Shown: piece after piece, positions 1 through 9,600 of the stretch | How positions within the stretch are numbered: position 1 is the first letter of the stretch | Layout: each line of letters begins with the position of its first letter | Assembly (NCBI GenBank): GCA_016748015.1 | Contig: JAAOMT010000470.1 | Span: forward strand, 135,807-151,654 | Direction: 5' to 3' | DNA: 15,848 nt | Source of the DNA: Geosiphon pyriformis | Taxonomy: Eukaryota; Glomeromycota; Glomeromycetes; Archaeosporales; Geosiphonaceae | Notes under the pieces: generated by a model | Seen by the model: the letters and a program-made list of their open reading frames with translations, nothing else | Told to the model about the DNA's origin: nothing | The model's database searches: none | Made by a program: the position numbers and the translations under genes

Positions 1-236
1 AGCCTTTTAATAGAAAATAAACAAATAAATCTTTTTACTTGAATGTTTGTTTACTCGTTGTCATGATTCTAAAAGATTCAAACAAAATAAATAAATAAAT
101 GAATAATCTTTTAATAAATTTCCCAACAATTAAAAAAAGTTAAAAAAATGCTTTAAATTGGCAAATATTTTTAATATTGTACATCCATCACAAATTATTA
201 TCGAGGATAATTTTTATCTGGTACTAGATAAAAAAT
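1..236. other. AT-rich stretch, nothing recognised
   Basis: Low-complexity A/T-rich sequence with TAAA-type short repeats near 85-110. I see no open frame, RNA gene or repeat that can be supported. Confidence 0.5.
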
Positions 237-831
237 ATGAAACAAGCATTGAAGAAAACTGAATATGAGTATGACAACTGCATAGAAGAGTTTATAAAAC
301 TTTAATATATTGGAGTTTCAAATTTTTTTAATAGGCAAACAATATTTTACTTGGGTTTTAATCTTTCTTCTAATCTCTTTAAAAATTCTAAACCTTTTGC
401 TTAATTATCTTCAATGTCTGCTTTACAATTTTTCTTGAGCTTGAGTCTACATAATAGACCATTAACTCAAAAAAAAATACATGAATATGTAATTGAGAGA
501 AAAATCTTAATCCAGTAACATCATAAATTTGCCAGCAGAAAAATTGATTGAAGTTACAACTACAACAAAAAGATCATTCCAATTAAAGCTGAGTGGTTTT
601 TACTAAAAAATACAAATTTAATCGAAAAAGCTATTAATTAGGAGATCCAAAATAAAGAGCAACCAGAAGATAAAAGAAATAAATTATTAAAAGAACTGTT
701 ATAGAGGATGCCAATAATAAACAGCTTGCTAAAAATTCACAAAAAGATTGTGAAGCTTTAAAAATTTTGAACAATAAAGATGAATTTAATGAATACAATA
801 GAATTTTTGGTGTTTATCTTTCATATTAGGA
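237..831 (+). pseudogene. Decayed coding remnant, unidentified family
   Basis: From an ATG at 237 one frame runs 93 codons to 515 with stops only at 303 and 402, then a stop at 516. Between stops the reading looks like protein (MKQALKKTEYEYDNC at the start, LTQKKIHEYVIERK near 460-500). A second segment in another frame, about 683-826, reads EDANNKQLAKNSQKDCEA and ends at TAG 827. The stops are TAA or TAG, as expected from Gln or Trp codons after transitions. The two segments lie in different frames, so at least one indel separates them. The region leads directly into the 72-bp repeats, which continue as coding-like sequence. I do not recognise the function; it is probably a fragment of a lineage-specific repeated gene family. 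Chance open reading in AT-rich DNA cannot be excluded. Confidence 0.35.
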
Positions 832-1015
832 GCAATTAATTTAGAATTTGCTGAGGTTTTCCGGGAAAGATAGAATTTTTGGTGTTTATCTTTTATATTA
901 GGAGCAATTAATTTGGAATTTGCTGAGGTTTTCAGGGAGAGGTAGGATTCTTGGTATTTATCTTTTACATTAAAGGCAATTAACTTGGAATTTACTAAAT
1001 TTTTTTGGGAAAGGT
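800..1015 (+). repeat. Three tandem 72-bp repeats with an in-frame 24-residue unit
   Basis: Copies lie at 800-871, 872-943 and 944-1015, each exactly 72 bp. Copies 1 and 2 are nearly identical; copy 3 is more diverged. Because 72 is divisible by 3, the frame starting at 802 repeats a 24-residue unit (core AINLEFAEVFRER in copies 1 and 2, AINLEFTKFFWER in copy 3). The only stops are TAG at the two junctions, 871 and 943; the frame then runs on to TAG 1054. The junction TAGs look like CAG-to-TAG changes. This suggests the array was once a coding tandem repeat, now decayed. I recall similar repeat units in Rhizophagus predicted proteins, but this was not checked. Confidence 0.8.
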
Positions 1016-1056
1016 TGAATGTTTTATTTGTGACATATAGTTTACTTCACAATTAG

Positions 1057-2055
1057 AATTATTCTAAAAATTGAAGCATTAAAAATAGCAATGAGTCTCC
1101 AAATCCAGATAATCAAATTTAAAGAGGTATTATAATATTTTTAAAGAAACCTCACTATAACCTTTTCATGTAGAATACCTCTCGTGCATTATTAATGGTT
1201 TTCTTAATTAGTTATTAGTAAAGAATATTAAATCTAATTTTTTCATTCAAGTTTTTCTAATCACCTGTGAGGATTACTTATAATTCTGTCAATCACACGT
1301 CAACTCACTCCATATTATATTTGAAAGCTTTTCTACCAAGATCAAAAATTATTTGACTATTAAAAGTAAAACCCCTTCGGAATTGAGGACCTCTAATTAA
1401 TTAGTCTTTACCTACACAACCTTTCAAGTTAGTTAATTCTTTTATATTAAGCCTCACGGTTTTATCACAAATTGTGAAGCCCACTCATAAACTTTTCCAA
1501 AATCCAAATATTTTGATAAATGATAAATAATAAAATAAACGGTTTTTCTTTAACAATGGTTCTTTAGCCTTAGATCAGTTCAATATGTGTACGATTTAAT
1601 TAAATTGAAATAATTTATTAAAATTTACAATATCAAAAATAATGCACATTAGTTAAATCAATTTTGATTAAATCACTCTTTAGGGAAATATATAATCATC
1701 AACTCATAATAATATATTGGTTTTAGCACTTTAACATTTAAATAATCTAGATCATTGCTAAAAAGTTATTACTAGATCCTAAGATAAAGACCTTTAGACA
1801 GTTGAGTAATTGTAAAAGGAGCAAATTGACATTCATAACTTAACAAAGTTCATGAAACTCTTTTCTCAAAATATTTAAACTTTAGAGTTGTCATAATTCT
1901 AAATGTAAAATTCTTAATGATTATTCCGATGACGGGGTAGTTCAAAAACTTCATATTTTTTATATTTCTGTATATTTTTTTGAAATATTAAGTTTCAAAT
2001 TCATGGGTCATTTTTGCTACCTAAAACTTTTTTTAGAAAATATTATACATATAGA
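1057..2055. other. AT-rich spacer, no supported gene
   Basis: Only short open frames interrupted by stops on both strands. Slightly less AT-rich patches near 1260-1480 and 1925-1945 might be old unique sequence, but no exon structure could be built. Confidence 0.4.
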
Positions 2056-2283
2056 TTACCCAACATATTTTTTCTTATAGATAAAGTCAAAAAATTCGAT
2101 TAAAGAAACATGGATGAAAATTTTTGTAAGAGAAATTTTAATTGGGAATTGTATATATTCTCTACTCAACCAGAACGGGAGTGTCATTTGTCTTGGTTCT
2201 CTTTGACTGAAATAATTCTCTATTAAATGATTTAACGTGCTCAAAATGTTGAGGACGAAAATTTGAACATGCTCTAATTTCAA
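2056..2283 (-). CDS. Hypothetical small ORF, 75 codons, doubtful
   Basis: An open frame of 75 codons starts at ATG 2283 and stops at 2056. Its middle (REPRQMTLPFWLSREY) is less AT-biased than the surroundings. An alternative reading of the same strand has a possible 3' splice site (TTATTTCAG) followed by a short frame ending in DTPVLVE and a stop, so part of it could instead be a terminal exon. There is no recognisable domain, signal peptide or family, and no promoter that I can see. It may be a chance ORF. Confidence 0.15.
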   Translation of the reverse strand: MKLEHVQIFVLNILSTLNHLIENYFSQREPRQMTLPFWLSREYIQFPIKISLTKIFIHVSLIEFFDFIYKKKYVG

Positions 2284-3103
2284 TGTAGAAATAAAGACTT
2301 GAGATTCATTTTTTCAACCATATCTAGTATGTAATTTCTTTTTCAATAATCTATTGGTATAATATAGTAAAATTCTGCTTTAACAGAGTTAAAAAAATCT
2401 GAACTTGACCAGAAATTATAAGATTTGAGATTCCCTAGTTGATATTTCTTGGATTTTAATTTTTAAGCTGTTCACCTTTTTTCTTTATCCAACAAAATTC
2501 AATGATCTTTTATAATAGTACAAAATATTTTATAACACAATTACGCTTAATGTTCAAAATCCATGGCAAAACAGATTACAAATTTTTGTTTAAATAATCG
2601 AAATTTATTCAAATTTAAGTTTAAGTATTTTTTAAGAGCCAAAAATACTCTGAAACCATATAATAATATTTTCCTCAATCTTGTATTAGATAATTAGCAA
2701 TAATTGAATCAAATTATTTAAAACATAGTCTTTTGTTTTCAAAAACCTTCTACTCAGATTTTTTCAAAAATATTTCGCTATTAAATTTAATTTCCTATTT
2801 AAAACTATTTTATTTTAAATTTTATGTTAGAGTATAAATTTTATCTAGGTTTTAAAACCATGAGCTCAATCTCTATAATAAATTGAATTATCAAGCTCGA
2901 GTGATTTTCTTAATCGTTTCTCGATCGAATTCCTTTCCCAATTTGATTTTAGCATTTTGATGGCAATTTGGGAACTTTATCATAATAGCCATTTATTCTA
3001 AAAATAATTTATTTAAGTTTTTATCCAAATAGTCAAAAAATATTATGGTCATATTTTAATGTTTCTTCTAATATAAAAATTTTCTGATACAATTGAAAGC
3101 CTT
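2284..3103. other. AT-rich spacer with a small CpG-containing patch at about 2886-2955
   Basis: Most of this stretch is featureless A/T-rich DNA. At about 2866-2998 both strands hold short open frames with several CpGs (TCGAG, TCGATCGAA), unlike the neighbouring sequence. I could not build a supported gene from it. Confidence 0.35.
3071..3079 (+). promoter_or_regulatory. Possible TATA box for the 3104 gene
   Basis: ATATAAAAA lies about 25-30 bp upstream of the ATG at 3104. In such AT-rich DNA this is weak evidence alone. Confidence 0.25.
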
Positions 3104-3375
3104 ATGAAGACCTCTTTAGGTTTTAGAACTCCTTCGAAAGCGCTCCCCAACAAGACACGCGTTAGAGCATGCCTTATTAATCTTGCGGGTAAGAAATTTT
3201 GAAAAACCAAAAATCAGTCTTTTAATACTATACACCATTACTAAGGTTATTTTATCTTTAGAACGGGTTACTGGTAAATCTTCATGAATTCAATCAGATT
3301 TTATTAAAGAAATCTAGGTCAGCCACCGAACAAAATGATTCCTCCGAAGAAGATTCTACTATCAGAACCCCATAA
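3104..3375 (+). CDS. Candidate small spliced host gene, unknown function
   Basis: Exon 1 (3104-3188) reads MKTSLGFRTPSKALPNKTRV and onward to ...LINLA, ending in phase 1 at a GTAAGAA donor. Two splicing models keep the frame. A single intron 3189-3322 joins to a last exon at 3323-3375 (ATEQNDSSEEDSTIRTP, stop TAA 3373), giving about 45 residues. Alternatively introns 3189-3261 and 3274-3322 flank a 12-nt microexon (3262-3273, ERVT), giving about 49 residues. TACTAAG at about 3238 could be a branch point for the first intron. The product would be basic at the N-terminus and acidic at the C-terminus, with two TP sites that could be phosphorylated. The segment carries about nine CpGs in 270 bp, against strong depletion in the transposons. 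I do not recognise the family; upstream exons could exist. Confidence 0.35.
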
Positions 3376-3619
3376 AAATAGAATTTTAATGCGAATCTTT
3401 TTTAGGATATTTTTTATTTGTACCAGTTGTTTAGGCAACATTTTTACTGTGTAAATAAAACAATGACACATATTTAATGATTTGAAGTATTAAAGGGACG
3501 TATGGTGCAAACCATTTATAATCATCAAAAATGTAGATCAGTTCGAATTTTTAATATATTATTTATAATAAAAAATAAAATTTTATTAAATTTTATATAA
3601 TATAAAACCAAATACAGTA
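3376..3619. other. Spacer with a possible poly(A) signal and an inverted repeat
   Basis: AATAAA at 3454-3459 lies about 80 bp after the stop of the 3104 gene and could be its polyadenylation signal. The 20-bp motif at 3501-3520 is annotated separately. The rest is A/T-rich sequence that would be the 3' flank of the minus-strand transposase gene. Confidence 0.35.
3501..3520. repeat. Left copy of a 20-bp inverted repeat
   Basis: TATGGTGCAAACCATTTATA is the exact reverse complement of 15007-15026. It contains a small palindrome, ATGGT-GCAA-ACCAT. It lies about 100 bp beyond the transposase stop codon, where a terminal inverted repeat of that element could be expected. Confidence 0.6.
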
Positions 3620-4519
3620 TTACAAAGTTTGAATATTATTTAATTTGTCTAATTCTTCAAAAATATTATTCGGAATTCTTCTATAAGATTTATACTTTTT
3701 TATAGCATATTCTATTAATTTTCTATTAAGATCTTTTCTATAAAGATTTATATAACACCAATATTTTCTTGAAAATTGTCTAATAGTTATTAAAGATACT
3801 GATTCAAGACTTTTAGACACTGTTTTTTGTAATTTTTTTCATGAATAATCGTATTTGTTACATATATATCTTTTAGCAGCTTCTCAATATCTTTCAATAA
3901 AATTTAATTTGCAATGAAATTTTGGAAAAAAAATGCATTTATGTTCCATACTTTCAATTAATTCTTCAATTGCATTTTTTTGAGCAAGAAAATCAGATTC
4001 CAAAGATATTACTAAACATACACAACAAAAAATTCTTGAAAAATCTTTGATTTTTTTTTTGTATTTTTGGCATTCTAATACTAATTCTTTTAATAGCCAT
4101 TTTTCTCATTCTATTAATACTTGTTTAATTCCTTTAGGCAATCCTTAAAGTTTTTTATCTGAATATATTTTTGAGAAGATCATTGATTGTAATTAATTAT
4201 CTAATCCAAAAAAAGTATCTCACATTAATAATTGCTTTCCACTTAGACTTAAATTCATCCTGCTTGCAATTAAAGCATCTTTACTAAATACTGCATAATT
4301 AGAGCTATTATTAAAAACAAATATAGCTGTACAATCTGAATATAATTTCTCAAAAATTGGAATTGCTTTATATTTAATTTGTTTAAAAAAATAGTCTGCT
4401 ATCCAATAATTATCTTGATTTATATCAGATTGCAAAAAGCATTTTGCCTCTTCTGGTATATTAGAATAGTTTTTTAAATCATTTTGTTGTAAATATAAAT
4501 GTCCACCAAATTTTATCAA
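3620..4519 (-). pseudogene. DDE transposase pseudogene, C-terminal part
   Basis: This is the downstream part of the transposase gene cut by the LINE; it continues the frame of 11418-12567. Reading down from 4519 one frame is kept to TAA 3620, with about six internal stops, the first at 4220. The family is a cut-and-paste DDE transposase with Tc1/mariner-like catalytic spacing, which I recall as abundant in Rhizophagus. Visible motifs are the second catalytic block, here FVFNNSSNY, where the first Asn (4310-4312) replaces the expected Asp, and the third block LNFIER, with Glu kept at 3893-3895. The C-terminal tail includes YAIKKYKSYRRIPNNI. Several TGA stops replace expected Trp codons (for example after FIERY). 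The Asp-to-Asn change and the stops fit G-to-A or C-to-T mutation. It cannot encode an active enzyme. Confidence 0.88.
4499..4519. repeat. Target-site duplication, left copy
   Basis: ATGTCCACCAAATTTTATCAA matches 11418-11438 at about 15 of 21 positions without gaps. On the minus strand the two copies encode LIKFGGH and LTKIDGH, the same transposase residues read twice. This is the duplicated target of the LINE insertion, eroded by mutation. Similarity may extend a few bases more. Confidence 0.75.
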
Positions 4520-4535
4520 AATATAATAATTCTTT

Positions 4536-4565
4536 CTCTCGTCAATCCTCTGGCCACTACGAGAG
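4536..4565 (+). promoter_or_regulatory. Hairpin at the LINE 5' end
   Basis: CTCTCGT (4536-4542) pairs perfectly with ACGAGAG (4559-4565) around a 16-nt loop. It sits at the presumed transcript start of the LINE. Both strands of the stem keep their CpG in an element otherwise stripped of CpG. It may be a 5' UTR structure used in transcription, translation or reverse transcription; this is inference. Confidence 0.45.
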
Positions 4566-4656
4566 CATAAGATTTTTTTGGGGAAATTACTTTATTTTAT
4601 TCTTTTCCCCTTTGTTTGTTCAAGTCATTTCTTTTAATATAACCCCTTTCATTACA

Positions 4657-6599
4657 ATGGAACCAGTAGACTTGTCTGTTGGAGGATCTGGCTCGGTTTC
4701 AGCTGATTTGGGAACTCATTTAAGTGCTAAAAAGAATTATTTGAATACAGTCTATTCCTGTGATACATCCTACAAGAAACCAAAGAAGCATGTAGCTGGT
4801 ATTGTGGTTGATTTGTCTGCAAGTCCTCTGAGTTTGGAAGATATTGATGGTGCTGGCGTCAAGCCTATGGTGTCTTGGAGCAGTAAAGTTGGTAGCATTG
4901 CCAGCAGCATAAGCAATCTGTTAGATGTTAAGAATATGATGAACACAGTAGCTGAAAAAACCAGCTACGTGGAATCTGGTAAGGACAACGGTATGGACAA
5001 AGCTACACCAAGGAAAACCCATACTTAAACGTATGTGTTAAGGAACCTGCCAAAGCAATCTTCTTTCAACTATATGAGCGATGATAATAATGGGCTGATA
5101 CTTTCTTCTAGTGTGATTTTGGAATCCAATGAGCTGCTGCCAATTAAATTATGTGTCATAGAAAAATGGAGCTTCAATTTGTCGAAGTTTTTTGCACTTG
5201 ACATTGAACTTTTAGCTGTGCCTGGTAAGACTGTTGGTAATAAGTTAATCTGTATGAAAAAATTTTTTATTAAATAAATGGTTTTGAGAGGGCGTCGACT
5301 CCCTCAAAGTTTTCTAGGATCATTAGATCTTCCTTCATATCTGAATTAAGTCTAAAAAAGGCTAAGAATTTGGCTGTTTATGAGAAAATTGTGGTGAATG
5401 TTGATGTTAAACAGGTAAACAAACTTTCAGATTGGGTAATTGTTGTCAAAGAGATTCCAGTCAATCTTTCCAAATTGGCTGTGGAATCTGTTTTTTCTAA
5501 ATTTGGAAAGATTACATCAATCAAAATGCACTTGATTAGTCTATAACAAAAGGTTTTTGTGAAGTTTGAGTCATCTGAAGTAGCTGATTTGGTCATGATT
5601 AAGTGGTCTGTTTTTATGGAAAAGAATTCCATTCATGTGGCGAAAGCTATTGAAGATAAACAATTGTGGATTTCCAGAGATTTGCATTGAGCATTGCTCT
5701 ACACTTTTCCAATTGGTACAATAGCTCATGATCTTTCAGATTTGTTGGAATCATATGGTGGAAAAACTTGTTTCATTGGCCGTAATCCCATTTCATATGT
5801 GCATGATAGATGTGCAATTGTGTGTTTTGTTGATAAAACATCCAAATTGGCTGCTATTGGTTCCATTCCAATGTTTAAGGGCATAAATTTGTGCTGGGCT
5901 GGCTTTTTTCTGGCCTGTTGTGCTCATTGCAAACAGTTTGGTCATATCTCTACAGAATGTTTGTTGGGTAGGGATTCTGGTACTTGTGGTAAGTGAGTGG
6001 TAACTCCTTAAAATCAGGTCCATTTGGCAAACATATATAAGAAAAAACAAGTGCTGATTGTTTGCCCAGTTTTTTTTGGTAGGAAAACTTGGGCCCAGGT
6101 GGCTGGTGGTTCTTCTTTTCATGAGATTTTGTCAAAATCTTCTGGTGTTGGTTTATCTTCAGGTGCAAAACCTGTCTCATTGGTTTCTGAATCTCTTGGT
6201 AATTCCTGTTTGGCTGAGTGCTTGGCTTTTCTAGAATGCTCTTTGGAGCTTTTAGTGGACCAGGTTTTGGATATTTTGAAAAAATTGAGTTTTGTGAAAT
6301 TGGTGCCTCTGGCATCTAGTTTCCATGTATCTTATCCAGTTGTTGTTGCGTCTGTTATTACTAATATGGATTCAGATATGACTTGTGATGATATGATGGT
6401 GTTTTCTCCTCCTCTTTTTTCAGCTGTTGCTAATTTGGTTGTTGACTTAAGCTCAAGTAGTTCTAAAGTTTTGACCACCAAGGTGGGTGGATTGGAGTCT
6501 AAGATGGTGGCTTTGGAGATGTCAGTGGAATCTGTTTTAGAGAGATTGGATTGTTTGTGCTTGGGTTTGGGTTCATTAGCTTTATCTTCTTCTCAATAA
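4657..6599 (+). pseudogene. LINE ORF1 pseudogene (RNA-binding, CCHC zinc knuckle)
   Basis: ATG 4657 (MEPVDLSVGGSGSVSADLG) is chosen because it fits the family N-terminus as I remember it; an in-frame ATG also exists at 4612. The frame runs to about 5256, shifts by one nucleotide in an A-run near 5256-5262, then continues to TAA 6597. Internal stops are at 5026, 5271, 5544, 5688, 5994 and 6009. Two RRM-like segments are seen, at about 5440-5640 (IPVNLSKLAVESVFSKFGK) and 5694-5890. A perfect CX2CX4HX4C zinc knuckle (CAHCKQFGHISTEC) lies at 5919-5960. The tail at about 6460-6570 (VGGLESKMVALEMSVESV) is coiled-coil-prone. Such proteins bind LINE RNA in the retrotransposition particle. TGA at 5688 and 5994 sits where Arg is expected, as from CGA to TGA at CpG. 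The product would be truncated and inactive. Confidence 0.88.
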
Positions 6600-6604
6600 G
6601 TGAT

Positions 6605-9600
6605 CTTGTCTGAAAAATTGCGACGTGTAATGTAAAAGGCTTAAATAACCCAGCCAAATAGGCTGATGTTATTCAATGGCACAAAGATATGAACAATCTG
6701 GTTTCAATTTTCACTGAGATGAAACTAAGGGGTAAGATTCGCCCATGGATAGTCAACAAATTCAATGGGATTCAGGTGTTTACATCTGGTCTGAATTCTG
6801 GTTACATAGGTTCTGGGATTGCTATTGCTATGAACAATTTTTTAGCAAAGCATGTTTACAAAGTTTTTGAGGTGCCTGGTTGGCTTCTATCTATTAAACT
6901 GTTGTTTAAGAATAAACTTTTTGTGTCAATTTTGGGTCTTTATGTTGGTGCTTCTGCATTGGTTTGGTTCTTTCAAGCCAGTGAAATCAACTCTTTCATT
7001 GCAAAGACTGTTAATGAGTCTTCTTTTTTTGTTCTTGACAGTAACTTTAATGAAAATAGATCTCGAAAGTGTGCTAGTTTTAAAAAATGCTTTGATTTGG
7101 ACTTGATAAATTCTTTAAATAGGAGCCCTGCTATGAAAACACCTACTTGGTGCAATTTTTATGGTGTTTCAAAAATGATTGATTATGTATTAGTTTTCTC
7201 AAATCTGGTTAATGCTGTTGTGGACTGTAATATGGCTAATATCATGGACCATTTTGATACTGATCACATGGCTGTTTCTGTATCTGTGGGTTTGGGTGGT
7301 TTGTTTGATGTTTGACTAAACTTGCTGCGCAAACAAGCAAATAAGGACCATTGGAAATTTGATGTCAAAAATACAAGTGATGCCAAAAGGTGTGAGTTTA
7401 GTGTATTTACGGTGGCTAATACTGCCTTGTTTTTGGATGATTTCTCTTCAGCCAGTAAGTTTTTGGATCTGGATGCTATATAAAACATTATTTGCAAGGT
7501 CATGGTTTTCTCAACAAATGGAACATTCAAAAAAAGGTGGTTCAAGGAGTTTGAAAGTGTTTTTACCAAGGTGTCTTCCAGGTTTTATAAGCTGGAATTG
7601 CTAGTTTCTAAATTGGTTAAGGCTTTGTATTCAGTCTTTAGTAATGATTTTGCTTCTTTGTTGGAAGTGTAGAACAGGCTCAATTCTGCTGGTGCATCAG
7701 CAGTGAAGTCTCTTTTTCTCTCAGATTTTAATTTTGATATTATTTATTCTGCACTGGCCAAGGCAAGAAAGTTGTACTGTTCTACCAAGTTGCTCGAATT
7801 CAGGTGTGCTAAGGAGTCCTCTATCAAGCAGGCTATTAATAAAAGAATGGAGAGTTTTGAGTTAAACAAAGACCATACTATCAGGAGTGTGTTGGAGCAT
7901 CCTTTTTGCAAGGTGGTATTAGACTATTTGGTTTTGAATAATGAGCTGGTCTTGGAGCTTGAGTTGGTCAAGTTTAAGGTAGATGTGATAATGGAGGGAT
8001 AGACTAAGAAGTGTAGAGTGGTAAATGATATCTCAGATGATTAGACTCATCAATATCAGCTCTTGGATTATGTTTTTGATGGTGTTTTTTCTAACATTAT
8101 GAGCTCAATTGGTTTTGATGAGATGTTTGCTGTGGTTTCGAATCTGCTTAATGGGAAAGCAGCTGGCCTTTCTGGCATCTCAAATGAATTATAGAAGTGC
8201 TGTAACAAGTCAATTTTAGATATGCTTTTGGTGCTCTTGAATTGTTGTTTGGTTCGTGAGTTTGTTCTTGGTCCTTGGAGAGAAGCCTGGGTCTCAATAA
8301 TTCCTAAACCATATGAATGGGAAAGTGTTCTTATGAACACTTGTCCCATTGCCTTAATAAAAACAGCCTACAAAGTTCTTTCCAAGATTTTCTTAGACAG
8401 AATCTCTTCAGCTTGCAGCACTTTTGATATTCTTTGTGAAAACAACTTCTCTGTCTTAAAAGGTACATCGACACAATCTCCTATTTTTGCCATTGGTTTT
8501 GTGATTGAAAATGCTTTAGAAAAGAACTAGAAGTTGTGGCTGGTGCTATAGAACATGTGTAAGGCCTATGATTTTGTTGGGTGGGTTCATCTCAAGGAAA
8601 GTCTAGTTAGAATCAAGATGTGTAACAGGTTTATTAGATTTTTTGGTGGAATTCACAATAGTCATGTTAACAGGGTGATAACAGACTTTGGTCTAACTGA
8701 TGGATATTGTGTTCATGATGGTTTAGATCAAGGGCAGGTTTTCTCACCTCTTCTCTAGTGCATTTTCTATGATTTGCTTTTGTGTGAGATCAAGAGACAG
8801 AAGTGTGTGTATGGGTACAGGTTGAATTCTCATTTTGTTTCCAAAAATGGCCAGGCAGAGTCTCAAGCTGAGTTGACATTATTTTTTGCTGCAGGTGCTT
8901 TTGTTGATGATACCATTTGGGTAGGTAGTAGCCAGACTGGTACACAACACATTTTCGACATTGCTGGTGAATTTTTTAGATTTAATAACATTTCCATAAA
9001 CAATGACAAAACTGTGGCCATTTCTATTAATTGTCAGGTAGCGTCCCCACATCTGACTATTAGTGGTGCACCAATTACTATCGCAAAGAAAAATGAATCT
9101 CACCATTATCTGGGTATTTTTTTATCAACTGAGGGCTTGTCAAAGTCTAGTATGGCTAAGGCTCATTTGGATGTGCGTTTTTTAGTTAATCTTGTTCTGA
9201 GAAAGGCAATCTCAAATAAGCAGTTTGTTTATTTGGTGTTGGCTGTTCTGTTTCTAATTATCAGCTATAGGACTCAGTTTAGTTATATTCATCTCAGTGT
9301 GTGTAATAAGTAGAATGCTCTGATCCACAAATGTTTAAAGTCTAGATCTGGTCTCTCTTATGATTTTCTCAGTAATGCACTTCATCATCCATCCCTATAC
9401 AATTTGAAATCTTTTGAGCAAATTCAGGCTAAGAGCAAATCTGCTTCTGCAGTTTTTTTTGCAAATTCAGCTGGAATTTCAGGTTGGTTGTTCTCTCACA
9501 GATTTCATGATTTTCAAGTTCTTAGTTAGAACTTTTGTCATCTTTTACAGTTTCCAGTTCATGGTAGAATGGATTCTTCAAACAATTTTTTGGCTGGTAT

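Noticed and set aside
5793-6315. Minus-strand ORFs of 109 and 121 codons across LINE ORF1
   Set aside because: They are antisense to the zinc-knuckle region and arise from its T/G-rich codon use; no family resemblance.
6852-7106. Overlapping plus- and minus-strand ORFs inside the LINE, such as 6852-7106, 7264-7569, 9696-10031 and 10963-11331
   Set aside because: They are shadows of ORF1 or ORF2, which show recognisable domains in their own frame.
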